Notes: generated by a model not told the origin, from the sequence alone. 37,131 nucleotides of DNA from an uncultured Lachnospiraceae bacterium (GCA_910577955.1 CAJTNC010000030.1:1-37131), one strand, 5' to 3'; counted from the stretch's first letter, positions 6,926 to 16,245 are shown. Numbers and translations are program-made.

Positions 6926-7945
6926 TCACAGCGCGTTTATTCTCTTTTTCAACCACCTATGTCCCTTCCGCGCCGCCGCCGGCATAACGGAAAACAAGAG
7001 CAGATAGCTTTTCTGCTTTTTCGTCAATTCTGCATTCTTCAAAACCTCCCTGCGGTTTCTCTTCAGGTAACGCACAATATCTGTGTACTGCCTGTTTGCC
7101 TTCTTCATATCTTTAATCGGAATATGCAGAAGATACTCCATCCTCTGATACAGTCCAAACCGCATGGCCGTCTTCTCCAGACGGGGATACTGCTTTTTCA
7201 CAAGCTCCGTCACCATATCCGCGTTATCCACGCAGTCCCCGTAAACAGTGGAAAATTTTTCCACTGAAAAATGTCCCTCCGAATCCATTCTGGTATTGCT
7301 GCCGCTTTTGTAAAATACGGTGTACACTCTCTCCGGCACGCTGACGATCCCCTTTATCTCCGGCAGCATCTGCACCAACAGATAAAAGTCCTCGTTCAGT
7401 TTTCCCTCCGGGAATTTGTGGCCCTCAAAAAGTTTTTTGTCGATCAGTTTCGTACAAAAAGAACAGTCCCCTTTGTGCTGCAATAATTCCCGCAGAAAAG
7501 CTTCGCTGTTGTACACCAATTCTTCCTCCGGCGGAATACAGATGTCCGGCAGGGCATTTCCCTGCTCGTCCATCTCTCTGCGCCCGCCTTGAGCGATCGG
7601 CATCCCCGTCTCCTGAATCGCGAGGTGGAGCCGTTCATACATAAAGGGTTCCACATAGTCGTCACTGTCCACGAAACCGAGGTATTTCCCCCTCGCCTCA
7701 CGGATACCCAGATTTCTCGCCGAAGATGAACCTCCGTTCGCTTTATGAAAAATACGGATCTTTTCATCAGCCGACCACAGTTCATCTATCAATTCTCCGG
7801 TACCGTCCGTTGAACCGTCATCCACCAAAAGCACTTCCAAATTCCCCCAAGACTGCGCGAGGATAGAGTCCACGCAGCGTCCGATATATTCTTTTATATT
7901 GTATACAGGAACAATAACGCTGATCAGATCCTGCTGTCTCTCCAT
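6926..7945 (-). CDS. Glycosyltransferase family 2
   Basis: A 339-residue GT-A enzyme. It opens with ISVIVPVYNIKEYI, then has the nucleotide-binding LLVDDGSTDGT near residue 40 and the DXD-type VDSDDY near 93. The C-terminal third is basic (KKANRQY, RYLKRNRR, GHRWLKKR) and probably sits on the membrane. It transfers a sugar from a nucleotide donor to the lipid-linked repeat unit in the cytoplasm. It is the last transferase gene of the EPS operon, following a GT4 gene by 18 bases. Donor and linkage cannot be predicted. Confidence 0.9.
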   Translation of the reverse strand: MERQQDLISVIVPVYNIKEYIGRCVDSILAQSWGNLEVLLVDDGSTDGTGELIDELWSADEKIRIFHKANGGSSSARNLGIREARGKYLGFVDSDDYVEPFMYERLHLAIQETGMPIAQGGRREMDEQGNALPDICIPPEEELVYNSEAFLRELLQHKGDCSFCTKLIDKKLFEGHKFPEGKLNEDFYLLVQMLPEIKGIVSVPERVYTVFYKSGSNTRMDSEGHFSVEKFSTVYGDCVDNADMVTELVKKQYPRLEKTAMRFGLYQRMEYLLHIPIKDMKKANRQYTDIVRYLKRNRREVLKNAELTKKQKSYLLLFSVMPAAARKGHRWLKKRINAL

Positions 7946-7963
7946 ACCTATACTCTCCTGTTC

Positions 7964-9175
7964 TCAGTTGCCCGTCAAATGCCCATACATCCGCCCCGGT
8001 GAAATCACTTCCGCCACAGACAAGGGCCCTGCCTCGTACGCCAGATTTTCGATATTCTGCACCACGGTTTCCCCGGCCGGTTTCTTTCCGCCCAACATTG
8101 CCTCCGCCATTTTCACAAGCCTGCCTGCAGCTTTTTCCGCATTCCAGTCCTGCCGGATCGTCTCATAAGCGGCCGCTCCGAGCTTTCGCCTCTCCGCCTC
8201 GCTCTTAATGAGCCGCTCCGTCTGTTTCTCCAGATCGTTCAGGTCGCCGCTTTGAAATACCAGCCCGTTTTCTCCGTGTCGTATCAAAAACGGCGCTGCT
8301 CCGATGGCATGACTTGTCACCACGGCGCAGCCGCTGTTCATCGCTTCGTTCAGCACAGCTCCCCAGCCCTCTTTATAATCGCTGGTGATCAGATAGACTT
8401 CCGTCTGCTCCATCATCTCTCTCACTTCGAATGGCTTTCTGTAACCGCAGAATGTCACTTCTTTTTCCAGTCCCTTCTCTGCGGTCAGTCTCCTGATCTC
8501 CTCCTCCATCTCTCCGCCTCCCGCCATGGAAAGGTGGAAAGGAACGCCCTTTTTCTTTAATCGCTCCGCCAGAAGAATGGGCAATTCCGGATGCTTCCAA
8601 TCGATAAAACGCCCCGCCCACATAAGGCTCACCGTACCTTCCTTATGCTTTCCCAACAGCGTCTCCTTATGCAGATTCTTTGTCTCGGGAAAATAACCCC
8701 ATTTAAGCATCTTATCCGGATATGCCCGCACCAGATGGAAATCTGAGGCCACGTATCCTCCTGCGCACAACAGGTAGACCGCCCCTTTCCGGTAACGGGT
8801 GTGATCCTCATACTTCTTTTTCAGCCCTCTTGGCGTGATCATCTTCCACTGACCTGACTTATAGATCCGCTCACTGTATCTGAATACCGGCTTTCCTGCC
8901 GCCAGTCTCGGTTTTATATAGCTTTCCTCGTCCGTACCTCCGAATATTACCGCATCGCTTTCCAGAATCAGCCTTTCGCAATACTCTCTCTCCTCATAAA
9001 ACAGCCTCAGATAGGGAAGCTTTCCGCCCTCATCCTGCCAGCCCATCCGAAGTCTTTCCTCTTCCATCGGCTCTGTCTGGATAAAAGTGTAACCCTCCCC
9101 CAAAAGTCTGTACAATTCATTGGACAGCGGAATCTGGTGATGATTGATATAATTGGAAACAAACGTGAGTTTCAT
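7964..9175 (-). CDS. Glycosyltransferase family 4 (group 1)
   Basis: A 403-residue GT-B enzyme. The N-terminal domain opens with KLTFVSNYINHHQIPLSNEL. The C-terminal donor domain holds VSLMWAGRFIDWKHPEL near 185-200, VTFCGYRKPFEV near 250, and EGWGAVLNEAMNSGCAVVTS near 280-300, which contains the family's E-x7-E-like motif. It is cytoplasmic and membrane-associated and adds a sugar to the lipid-linked oligosaccharide. Its start overlaps the stop of the preceding GT4 gene by four bases (ATGA), so the pair is translationally coupled. Confidence 0.9.
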   Translation of the reverse strand: MKLTFVSNYINHHQIPLSNELYRLLGEGYTFIQTEPMEEERLRMGWQDEGGKLPYLRLFYEEREYCERLILESDAVIFGGTDEESYIKPRLAAGKPVFRYSERIYKSGQWKMITPRGLKKKYEDHTRYRKGAVYLLCAGGYVASDFHLVRAYPDKMLKWGYFPETKNLHKETLLGKHKEGTVSLMWAGRFIDWKHPELPILLAERLKKKGVPFHLSMAGGGEMEEEIRRLTAEKGLEKEVTFCGYRKPFEVREMMEQTEVYLITSDYKEGWGAVLNEAMNSGCAVVTSHAIGAAPFLIRHGENGLVFQSGDLNDLEKQTERLIKSEAERRKLGAAAYETIRQDWNAEKAAGRLVKMAEAMLGGKKPAGETVVQNIENLAYEAGPLSVAEVISPGRMYGHLTGN

Positions 9176-10479
9176 TGTACTATCTCCCTGTATATCTCCA
9201 CTAATCTCGCATAATTTTTCTGCGGGTCGTGATTTTTTTGCGCGTGAGCCCTTGCTGAACTCCGATATCGCTCCACCTCTTCACCGCCGGCAAACATCGT
9301 CTTCACGGCTTCCGCCAGTTTCCCGACATCTCCCGCCTGATAAAATATTCCGTCCTCGCCGCCCGCAAAAATATCCGCCAGCCCTCCCACGTCCGCACAA
9401 ACTACGGGCATGCCCAGCAGCATCGCCTCCCCCACGGAATTAGAGGAATTTTCAATCGAAGAAGAACACACATACACATGGCTTCTCAAATACTGTTCTT
9501 TCATCCGCACCGCATCTAACCGTCCTAAAAAGTGTACTTTTGGGAGCGTCCCGGTGTTCTTTAACAACTGTAAAATATACTTCCCGTAGGACTCAAGCTT
9601 TAATTTCCCCTTGATGCCGGCAATTCCCTTTTGGGCCGCAGATTTAATGATGCTGTTCCCCGCCACATAAATTTCAGTTTCCGGATATTCCCTTAAAATC
9701 TCGGGCATCGCCTGCAGCAAATAGTGCAGTCCCTTGATGGGATAGTCTCCCTGACTCAAAAATACAGAATATTTCTGACAGGAACCCTCCTCCCAACGGC
9801 CCTCGTAAAAATTTGACCGCAGCGTCTCGTTCATAAAATGGTATTTCGCATCCGGATTCCACTCCCCGGTATATTTTTTATCCCAATTTGTCCGGCCCGT
9901 GATATGCCCGGCCCGCTGCACCGCCTCCACCTCGTAGGCGCCCCGCTGCACAAACTTTTCATGTTGTCTCCGCAGGTCGTCCTTCCTGACAAAGTCTCTG
10001 AACGTGATCCGCCTCCAGACATCCTCCGGCAGATCCGCCCTGAAATGTTTTGCATAAATACTGCAAAGCCCCTGAATGCCGACCAACGTCCTCTCTCTGT
10101 GTCCAAAAGCTTTCACAGCCGCCAACGTATGGGGAAACTCCGTGCCGAAACAATGGATCATATCCGGCTTAAAAAGATCCATGATCTCCCGCAGACGTTT
10201 CTCTGTTTTTTCCTCATAGACCTCCGCCCTCTGCACATCCTCATAAAACCCAAAGGCGTTTAGTTTTGCATCCGTTCCGGACACAGAGATTTCCTGTCCG
10301 AATTCCGCCAGTTCTCCGGCAGCCGGAAAACATACTCCGAGCTCTATATCATTTTCCTTCTGACGGTTTAAAATCGTCTCGGAAAGTCCGGAAAGCCACC
10401 CCTCTTTATTGCTCGCTTCCATCCCGAGATATTCCGCCACCAGCGGCAGCATAATATTGCAGACCCACAGTACGCGCAT
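9172..10479 (-). CDS. Glycosyltransferase family 4 (group 1)
   Basis: A 435-residue GT-B enzyme beginning MRVLWVCNIMLP. The donor half carries YSVFLSQGDYPIKGLHYLLQAMP near 245-265, PKVHFLGRLD near 315, and SNSVGEAMLLGMPVVCADVGG near 350-370 with the acidic donor-binding residue, then DGIFYQAGD. AAGGAGG lies seven bases before the ATG. It belongs to the EPS operon between epsG-like and the second GT4 gene. It should extend the repeat unit on the cytoplasmic face. Sugar specificity is not readable. Confidence 0.9.
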   Translation of the reverse strand: MRVLWVCNIMLPLVAEYLGMEASNKEGWLSGLSETILNRQKENDIELGVCFPAAGELAEFGQEISVSGTDAKLNAFGFYEDVQRAEVYEEKTEKRLREIMDLFKPDMIHCFGTEFPHTLAAVKAFGHRERTLVGIQGLCSIYAKHFRADLPEDVWRRITFRDFVRKDDLRRQHEKFVQRGAYEVEAVQRAGHITGRTNWDKKYTGEWNPDAKYHFMNETLRSNFYEGRWEEGSCQKYSVFLSQGDYPIKGLHYLLQAMPEILREYPETEIYVAGNSIIKSAAQKGIAGIKGKLKLESYGKYILQLLKNTGTLPKVHFLGRLDAVRMKEQYLRSHVYVCSSSIENSSNSVGEAMLLGMPVVCADVGGLADIFAGGEDGIFYQAGDVGKLAEAVKTMFAGGEEVERYRSSARAHAQKNHDPQKNYARLVEIYREIVQ

Positions 10480-10497
10480 CGTTCCGCCTCCTTTTCC

Positions 10498-11619
10498 TCA
10501 CTGAAATATCCAGTTTCTGTAGGGCAGCAGCCTGATATCCGTACTGTACGCGCTCCGCAGAAACAGTGCAAAATACGCCAGATATGCAAGGACTGACAAC
10601 ACCGTCCACAAAACTCTCTGCCTTTTCTTCGGTATTTTTACAATAACACCCGGTATCAAAAAAATATTGGTGGCGCTCAGATAGTAACCGACTCTCGACA
10701 CCTCCGGAATAAACGAACCAAATATATACAACGCCAGCGCCCCGAGATTACAATAAAAGAAGAATCTGTTTTTTCTGTCCTCTTTTACCGCCGCTTTATA
10801 GTAGAGCAGCGACAACACAAGCGCCGCCGCACACTTTCCGATATTGCTGACGGATATCTCCCCGTTGTCAAACATGGACCCTTCATAATAGGGATAGAAT
10901 ACAAAAATGATTTTCCTGTAGAGATCCTGAAACAAGATCAGGCTTCCGCACCCCGCCGCAAACAGCAGCATGTGCCATTTCTTCCAGTTTCTTGACGCCA
11001 AAAAGTAGAGCGGAATGACCACAAGCACCGACTTGTGGAAAGCGGCGGCCGCCATAATACAGAGAATAAATTTCCCCCACTCATCTTTCAGTATATACTT
11101 TATACTGTACAACGCAACGGAAAGCACCAGATAATAGCGCACGGAATTAAGACTTGAAAAGTAGTAGCCTCCCGTCATCAGGAGAAATACCGTAAAGCAG
11201 AACTGCTCACTGAGCTTCTCCATGCCTCTCACAAAAAACAGCACCGTAAAAAAGGAAAACACCGCAAAAATAGGCAGATATTGGTCATGATTCAGCATGG
11301 ACTGCAAAAAACGCACCACCCAGATAAACCCGAACTCAAAGGACACATGCCTGTTCTGCTCGATCAACAGAAAATCATCGCGGTACACCCAGTAATCGTT
11401 TCCCACCGCTATCCTGCAGGCGGATACTGCAAAAAGCAGGAAAAACACCGCTGTAATCAGAATGCGATTCACGCTCTGCTGCCTCGTCATCCCACAGCGC
11501 CCCTGCATTCTCCCATTATGAAACTGCGCTCCCGTGCGCCCCGCCTGCAGGTTCACAAACCACCCAAGGGCCACCACAAGAGCCGTCAATATCAGATAAA
11601 CAAAAATGCTGTAATCCAT
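10498..11619 (-). CDS. EpsG-family polysaccharide polymerase
   Basis: A 373-residue membrane protein with about ten hydrophobic segments. The AVGNDYWVYRDDF motif near residue 70 and the SLNSVRYYLVLSVALY segment near 180 are characteristic of EpsG, a family of EPS polymerases. It should polymerise repeat units at the membrane. AGAGG lies close before the ATG. It lies in the operon between a GT2 and a GT4 gene. A separate O-antigen ligase/polymerase gene lies at the other end of the locus. Confidence 0.85.
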   Translation of the reverse strand: MDYSIFVYLILTALVVALGWFVNLQAGRTGAQFHNGRMQGRCGMTRQQSVNRILITAVFFLLFAVSACRIAVGNDYWVYRDDFLLIEQNRHVSFEFGFIWVVRFLQSMLNHDQYLPIFAVFSFFTVLFFVRGMEKLSEQFCFTVFLLMTGGYYFSSLNSVRYYLVLSVALYSIKYILKDEWGKFILCIMAAAAFHKSVLVVIPLYFLASRNWKKWHMLLFAAGCGSLILFQDLYRKIIFVFYPYYEGSMFDNGEISVSNIGKCAAALVLSLLYYKAAVKEDRKNRFFFYCNLGALALYIFGSFIPEVSRVGYYLSATNIFLIPGVIVKIPKKRQRVLWTVLSVLAYLAYFALFLRSAYSTDIRLLPYRNWIFQ

Positions 11620-11648
11620 TCCAACCTCTTATATCTGAATTTATACTC

Positions 11649-12431
11649 TCAACGCCGTCTTTGGCTCTGAATGCCATCCTTCATGATGCGGTAAGCCTCC
11701 CGCAGCGGAATCTGCGTGCACAATTTCGCCCTGTGCACAGCCAGAAATCTGAATGCCCACAGTTTCGCCAAAGGCCCGTACAGAAAATGGTAAAGTACCC
11801 CTCTGTCAAAAAAGAATTTATTGTGATAGCCGGAAAACCAAGTGGAATCTCCCTCCGTTTCCCTGCCGATCACCGCCTCCGACGTATAGACCCGGTATCC
11901 TTTCTGCATAAACTGTTTTAAAAACAGACTGTCCTCCCCCGCGCTGTATTTTGCGCCGCCGCCGAACAGCAGGGAAAATGTCACCCCCGATGCAAACAGT
12001 TTTTCTCTCCTCACCGCAAAACTGACAGCTCCGTAGCGGCCGCAGTTATACCAGCGCACCCTCTTTACGCCTGTATTGTAATACGTTTTCCTCTCCTCCG
12101 AGACCTCCACATTAAAAACGATCATATCCGCATCCGGACATTCCTCGAAAGCCTGCAGGATCTTCTGCTCATACCCTGTCTGGTAGACGATATCCTGATC
12201 CGAAAAAAGGCAGATGTCACCGTCTGCCCGCATCAAGGCGGTATTTCTGCTTAAACCCACGCCCCGTTCCGCCATATAAAACACTCTGATCTTTCTTCCC
12301 TTATGATCAAAAGTTTCCACGTCATAGCGGCCGCATTGATTGACGATGACCGCATCCGTCTCTATATGCATTTCTCTCGCCAGTTCTCTGGGATCTTTGT
12401 CCACCACCGACGCCAAAACCTGTACTGTCAT
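11649..12431 (-). CDS. Glycosyltransferase family 2
   Basis: A 260-residue GT-A-type enzyme. The N-terminus (MTVQVLASVVDKDPRELAREM) is unusual for GT2, but GVGLSRNTALMRADGDICLFSDQDIVY near 75-105 gives the conserved SRN and DQD (DXD) region. GEDSLFLKQFMQKGY near 165-180 supplies the ED catalytic-type motif. It is 29 bases from the epsG-like gene. It should transfer a sugar to the EPS repeat unit. Confidence 0.85.
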   Translation of the reverse strand: MTVQVLASVVDKDPRELAREMHIETDAVIVNQCGRYDVETFDHKGRKIRVFYMAERGVGLSRNTALMRADGDICLFSDQDIVYQTGYEQKILQAFEECPDADMIVFNVEVSEERKTYYNTGVKRVRWYNCGRYGAVSFAVRREKLFASGVTFSLLFGGGAKYSAGEDSLFLKQFMQKGYRVYTSEAVIGRETEGDSTWFSGYHNKFFFDRGVLYHFLYGPLAKLWAFRFLAVHRAKLCTQIPLREAYRIMKDGIQSQRRR

Positions 12432-12443
12432 ACCTTATTATCC

Positions 12444-13571
12444 CTATTCTGCGCTCCGCGGCCACGCGCGAAATACATGCTCCGGCATTTCATATGCCCT
12501 GATCAACTTCTCATCCGCCTCCCACAATAAAGCCGCCGCCACATCCAACCCGCATTTCCTGCAAAAATCCAGCGTTTTTTCTATCTGCTTTCCGTTGTGG
12601 GCGCCCGCCTTTACAAGAAGCATGATCTCCCTGTCCGCCAATTCCCCGATTCTCTTTACCACCTCCGGATCATCGGCAGTCTCGGTCTGTCCGAACAATT
12701 CCGCCACTCTGAAATTTCCTTCCGTCTCGATCCCTCTGTTACCCAGCGCGCTCTGCACCTGCTCCGGATCCACTCCCTTGTCCGCTGCCAAAAGCGCCGG
12801 TTTCCCTGTCAGCAATTTTTTTGCAAGAACAGGAAGTTCTTTCGAACACACAGTCCCAAGCATCGGTATCCCATACCGTCTCTCGAAGGTCTCCGGAATA
12901 CGGATCCCTTCGTCCAGCGCATAATAAAGGCACAGATAAAGAGCAGCAACAAAAGCAAACGATACCGCCCCTGTCATGCACGCCCTAAAAGTACGCACAT
13001 CCGCTATCACAAGGGTGGCCTGCTGCGGCTCCTGTAAAATCCGTATCTCTGCGATCTCCTTTTGCTGCTCCCCGAAATCAAACATCGCCTGCACCAGCGC
13101 TTTCTCGATGCCCATCGTCAGTTTCGGATCCTCCGTCCTCACCGTTGTCGTTGCAATTCTCCAATCGGACAGCACCGTGGCAGAAAGATATCCGCGCAGT
13201 TCCCCTTTGGTGATTTTTGCCGCTTTCTCCGCTTCATCAAGGGATTCTGCAGCATCCACTCCTGACATGTGTGTCAGTATTTTATCGGTAAAAACATCGT
13301 CTTTCAACAACTGATCCCATGTGGCAAAATTGATATAGGTATGGGGCGTGCCGTCCGCCTGTAGCGCATAATCGATATAAAAGTCCGTCACCGCCTCATA
13401 TTCTTTCGCCGGGCCGAAGGTCACCTTCACCAGAAAATACGAACCGCCGGCGAGAATCGCCCCAAGCAGCCCCGCAGCTAACAGCACCGGAAGCTTTTTG
13501 AGAAGCAGCAGCACAAACAGTCTGATGTTGAGCGGTTCCTTTCCGTATTTGCATTCCCACATGGCAATCAT
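12444..13571 (-). CDS. Wzz/CpsC-like chain-length protein with a degenerate kinase-like tail
   Basis: About 375 residues. A first membrane helix (near 20-45) is followed by an extracytoplasmic region with YEAVTDFYIDYA and a second helix near 200-220 (AVSFAFVAALYLCLYY), the usual Wzz/CpsC frame. After it come about 150 cytoplasmic residues that resemble the layout of the BY-kinase partner (GIPMLGTV, ALLAADKG, REIMLLVKAGAHNGKQIEKTLDF) but have no Walker A GKS/T motif. It may control chain length without being a kinase. The open frame extends to a TTG at 13592 overlapping the preceding gene. The ATG at 13571 has AAGGG upstream and is preferred. Confidence 0.75.
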   Translation of the reverse strand: MIAMWECKYGKEPLNIRLFVLLLLKKLPVLLAAGLLGAILAGGSYFLVKVTFGPAKEYEAVTDFYIDYALQADGTPHTYINFATWDQLLKDDVFTDKILTHMSGVDAAESLDEAEKAAKITKGELRGYLSATVLSDWRIATTTVRTEDPKLTMGIEKALVQAMFDFGEQQKEIAEIRILQEPQQATLVIADVRTFRACMTGAVSFAFVAALYLCLYYALDEGIRIPETFERRYGIPMLGTVCSKELPVLAKKLLTGKPALLAADKGVDPEQVQSALGNRGIETEGNFRVAELFGQTETADDPEVVKRIGELADREIMLLVKAGAHNGKQIEKTLDFCRKCGLDVAAALLWEADEKLIRAYEMPEHVFRAWPRSAE

Positions 13572-13588
13572 CTCATCCCTTCTATCTG

Positions 13589-15130
13589 TCAATCTGCTTT
13601 TATATTTTCCGGCTCTTTATCCGCCTCTTCCTGTTCGTCCTTTTTCTGCTGTCTCTGGAGTATCTCCGCCTCGTGGGCCGCCCGCTCTCTGTGCGCCCTC
13701 TCCACGCGTTCTCTTGCCTCCGCATCCAGCTTCGCACGCCTTTCAAGGAGTTCCGCGTTGGACTGCTTCATCGCCGTGATCTGCGTGGATTCTATGCCCT
13801 CCGTGCTGTCCGGCATCAGCAAGATCTTGAGGGTCAGAAACATCAGCTTGATATCCATCCACACCGTATAATTCTCTATATAATACAGATCCAGTTTCAG
13901 CTTATCGTAGGGTGTGGTATTGTACTTTCCGTACACCTGTGCATACCCCGCAAGCCCGGCCTTCACCCGCATACGAAATTTAAATTCCGGCATGATCTCC
14001 ACATACTGGGAAATGATCTCAGGCCTCTCGGGTCTTGGCCCGATAAAAGACATCTCCCCCTTCAGAATATTGAAAAGCTGCGGCAGCTCGTCCAGCCTGC
14101 AGACCCTGATAAACTTCCCGATTGGCGTGATACGCACATCATTCTTGGACGCCAGTCTGGCCTTTCCGTCTTTCTCCGCATCCACGCTCATGCTGCGGAA
14201 TTTCATGATCTTAAATTCCTTGCCCCCGATGGTACAGCGCACCTGTTTGTACAAAATCGGCCCGCCGTCATAAATCTTGACCGCCAAAGCTGTCAGAATC
14301 ATTAACGGCAATGTCAGGATGATCAGGATAAGAGAACAGGTGATATCGATAAAGCGCTTCCAGAAGCGCTGGTCTATGCTCATCTTATATTCTCTCGTAA
14401 ACAGGATCGGCGTATCAAACAGATTGAGCTGCTCTGCTCCCTTCAAGATAACATCTGTTATTTTCGGCATGATATAGACGCGGATCGAATGCCCGTAACA
14501 AAATTTCAGGATCTTATTCCGCACATCCACCGGAATGTCCCAGATCACGATCGCATCGTAGGGCTCTAAGACTTCCAAAAAAAGATCGTCATAGCCTGCC
14601 CTGTAACTCATACATTTCTTGATATTATATTTGTCTTTTCTCGTTCCGAACTTCGCCACAATATCATCGTAGGGCCTGTCCCCGTGAATCAGCAGCATCT
14701 GACGCGGTTCAAATATATGCTGGTAAATGAAATTCGCGATATTGATCCAGACTATCACCCACGCGATCTGCATCACCACCATATAGAAAAACGGCTCAAT
14801 ATCGAAAAGCGACGTCACCATGATGGACACCTGCCCATATGTCACGATATTGGCTAGCATCGTGGCAAAGATCTGTGAAAAGATCACCTCGCCGTTCTTT
14901 AGATAACCGATCCGCATCCCTCCGTACATATTGGAGAAAAAGAAAATAAGGACCACATAAATTGCAATAAAAAGGGCCTCCCCTTTTTCAAAAAACTGGA
15001 GGTTTTGTTTGATTGGTTCAAAAAAATCCCTGTATAAAAAACGTGTATAGATCCATACCTGTCCAAGCAGGCATATTCCCGAAAGCATAAGCCTTACGAG
15101 TCTTTTAAACGCCTCTTTTTCCTGCATCAC
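13589..15130 (-). CDS. Polyprenyl-phosphate sugar-1-phosphate transferase (WbaP/CpsE type)
   Basis: A 513-residue priming enzyme that transfers a sugar-1-phosphate to undecaprenyl phosphate at the inner face of the membrane. Four or five N-terminal helices (about 10-130) are followed by a Rossmann-like domain (about 140-240) and a re-entrant helix near 265-290. The catalytic domain follows, with FKIMKFRSM, the DELPQL acidic pair near 345-350, and FIGPRPERPE. Beyond residue 455 there is a charged coiled-coil tail of about 55 residues (LLERRAKLDAEARERVERA onward) not usual for the family. The start is GTG at 15130 or ATG at 15127. It begins chain assembly for this locus. Confidence 0.9.
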   Translation of the reverse strand: MMQEKEAFKRLVRLMLSGICLLGQVWIYTRFLYRDFFEPIKQNLQFFEKGEALFIAIYVVLIFFFSNMYGGMRIGYLKNGEVIFSQIFATMLANIVTYGQVSIMVTSLFDIEPFFYMVVMQIAWVIVWINIANFIYQHIFEPRQMLLIHGDRPYDDIVAKFGTRKDKYNIKKCMSYRAGYDDLFLEVLEPYDAIVIWDIPVDVRNKILKFCYGHSIRVYIMPKITDVILKGAEQLNLFDTPILFTREYKMSIDQRFWKRFIDITCSLILIILTLPLMILTALAVKIYDGGPILYKQVRCTIGGKEFKIMKFRSMSVDAEKDGKARLASKNDVRITPIGKFIRVCRLDELPQLFNILKGEMSFIGPRPERPEIISQYVEIMPEFKFRMRVKAGLAGYAQVYGKYNTTPYDKLKLDLYYIENYTVWMDIKLMFLTLKILLMPDSTEGIESTQITAMKQSNAELLERRAKLDAEARERVERAHRERAAHEAEILQRQQKKDEQEEADKEPENIKAD

Positions 15131-15213
15131 ATATATTCCCTTGCTGACTTTTATTATTATCGCTCCCGCCCGTCTTCATCCCATCTCTAAGATGCTTTTC
15201 CCCACAGGATAGT

Positions 15214-15981
15214 TTACACCCGTCTCCTTACAGCCCGGTATGCCCACGGGACAAAGTGACGGACGCTTTCAAAAACAGAAAGCCCCGCAGCCCGCCTGTA
15301 GAGATTCCAGATGCGCCGCACCGCTTCCACCTTGTTGGACGATAAACTCTTTCCCGCCCGCCTGTAAACGACCAGATTCTCGTCAAGCCCGAAAGCTGTC
15401 ACCCCGGTCTTCAATATCTTCCACCAGCTCGCCGTATCTTCGCTCTTGATACACGGCATCTCCAACAGAGATTTCTCTATTTTCTCCGTATCTATCATAA
15501 CCGTGGAGGTAAAGATCGTAGTATTGCCGAGAGCCTGCTCATAGTTCAGGGTCTTAGGCACATGCACGATCTTTCCGGTGCCTTTTGCGTTCTCATCGCC
15601 AAATTCATACCCCGTAAACACAAACCCCGCATTTTTTTCCTGCAGAAATGAAAGTTCCCGCTCCAGTTTATCCTCCCGCCAGCGGTCGTCCGCATCCAGA
15701 TAGGCGATGTATCTGCCCTGTGCCAGTGCAAGTCCCAGATTTCTGGCTCTGGCCGCACCGAAATTCTTTTCCTCCGGTCCGCGGATCTTTCGCTTTTCAA
15801 CCCGCATCCGTCCGTCCTTTATCTCTTCGAGATAGGCTGTCATAACATCCATGGTCCGGTCCGTGGAACCATCCTCGATCAACAGCAATTCCCAGTCCTC
15901 ATAGGACTGCGCCCGAACGCAGTCGATGGTATCTTTGATAAACTTTTCCGCATTGTGAACCGGTATAATAATGCTGACCAT
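15214..15981 (-). CDS. Glycosyltransferase family 2, first gene of the EPS operon
   Basis: A 255-residue GT-A enzyme. It opens with MVSIIIPVHNAEKFI, then LLIEDGSTDRT near 35-45, ARARNLGLALAQGRY near 85-100 and the DXD segment YLDADDRW near 100. It is soluble or peripheral. It is the promoter-proximal gene of the EPS operon, with AGGAGG 12 bases before the ATG and a promoter about 35 bases upstream carrying a TGNCGAA box. Confidence 0.9.
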   Translation of the reverse strand: MVSIIIPVHNAEKFIKDTIDCVRAQSYEDWELLLIEDGSTDRTMDVMTAYLEEIKDGRMRVEKRKIRGPEEKNFGAARARNLGLALAQGRYIAYLDADDRWREDKLERELSFLQEKNAGFVFTGYEFGDENAKGTGKIVHVPKTLNYEQALGNTTIFTSTVMIDTEKIEKSLLEMPCIKSEDTASWWKILKTGVTAFGLDENLVVYRRAGKSLSSNKVEAVRRIWNLYRRAAGLSVFESVRHFVPWAYRAVRRRV

Positions 15982-16013
15982 AACCTATCGTTTCCTCCTC
16001 AAAAACCATCTCT

Positions 16014-16042
16014 ATCTTATCACACAACTCCCCTTTCGTCAC
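16014..16042 (-). promoter_or_regulatory. EPS operon promoter with overlapping 0A-box
   Basis: On the minus strand GTGACG (16037-16042) and TAAGAT (16014-16019) are 17 bases apart. TGACGAA (16035-16041) is an exact match to the Spo0A box TGNCGAA and overlaps the -35, the arrangement at promoters that Spo0A activates. The promoter drives the polysaccharide operon. A stand-alone Spo0A DNA-binding domain is encoded just across the gap. Confidence 0.55.
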
Positions 16043-16156
16043 CTTTTATTCCAAATTATTTCCGATTTTCACTTTTTTAACAGCCCTGTCCTCTCTGTTT
16101 TTCCTCTCTATCCGCCCAAATGCGATAACTTACACTTTTCAAATCGCGACAAATAG

Positions 16157-16188
16157 TATACTATATTGATAGCAGGAAACATTTTCCT
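16157..16188 (+). promoter_or_regulatory. Promoter and inverted repeat before the Spo0A-like gene
   Basis: TATACT (16157-16162) is a good -10 with no clear -35. Downstream, AGGAAA-CAT-TTTCCT (16174-16188) forms an inverted repeat in the early leader that could be an operator or small hairpin. A TTTGTCGCG sequence just upstream on the minus strand is only a partial 0A-box. Confidence 0.4.
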
Positions 16189-16245
16189 ACAGAAAACACG
16201 AAACATATCAACCACATGTCATTATTTGAAAGGGGAATTTGAATT

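Noticed and set aside
16131..16156. Possible second 0A-box (TTTGTCGCG) near the Spo0A-like gene promoter
   Set aside because: It matches TGNCGAA at only part of the positions, so it is too weak to list as a site.
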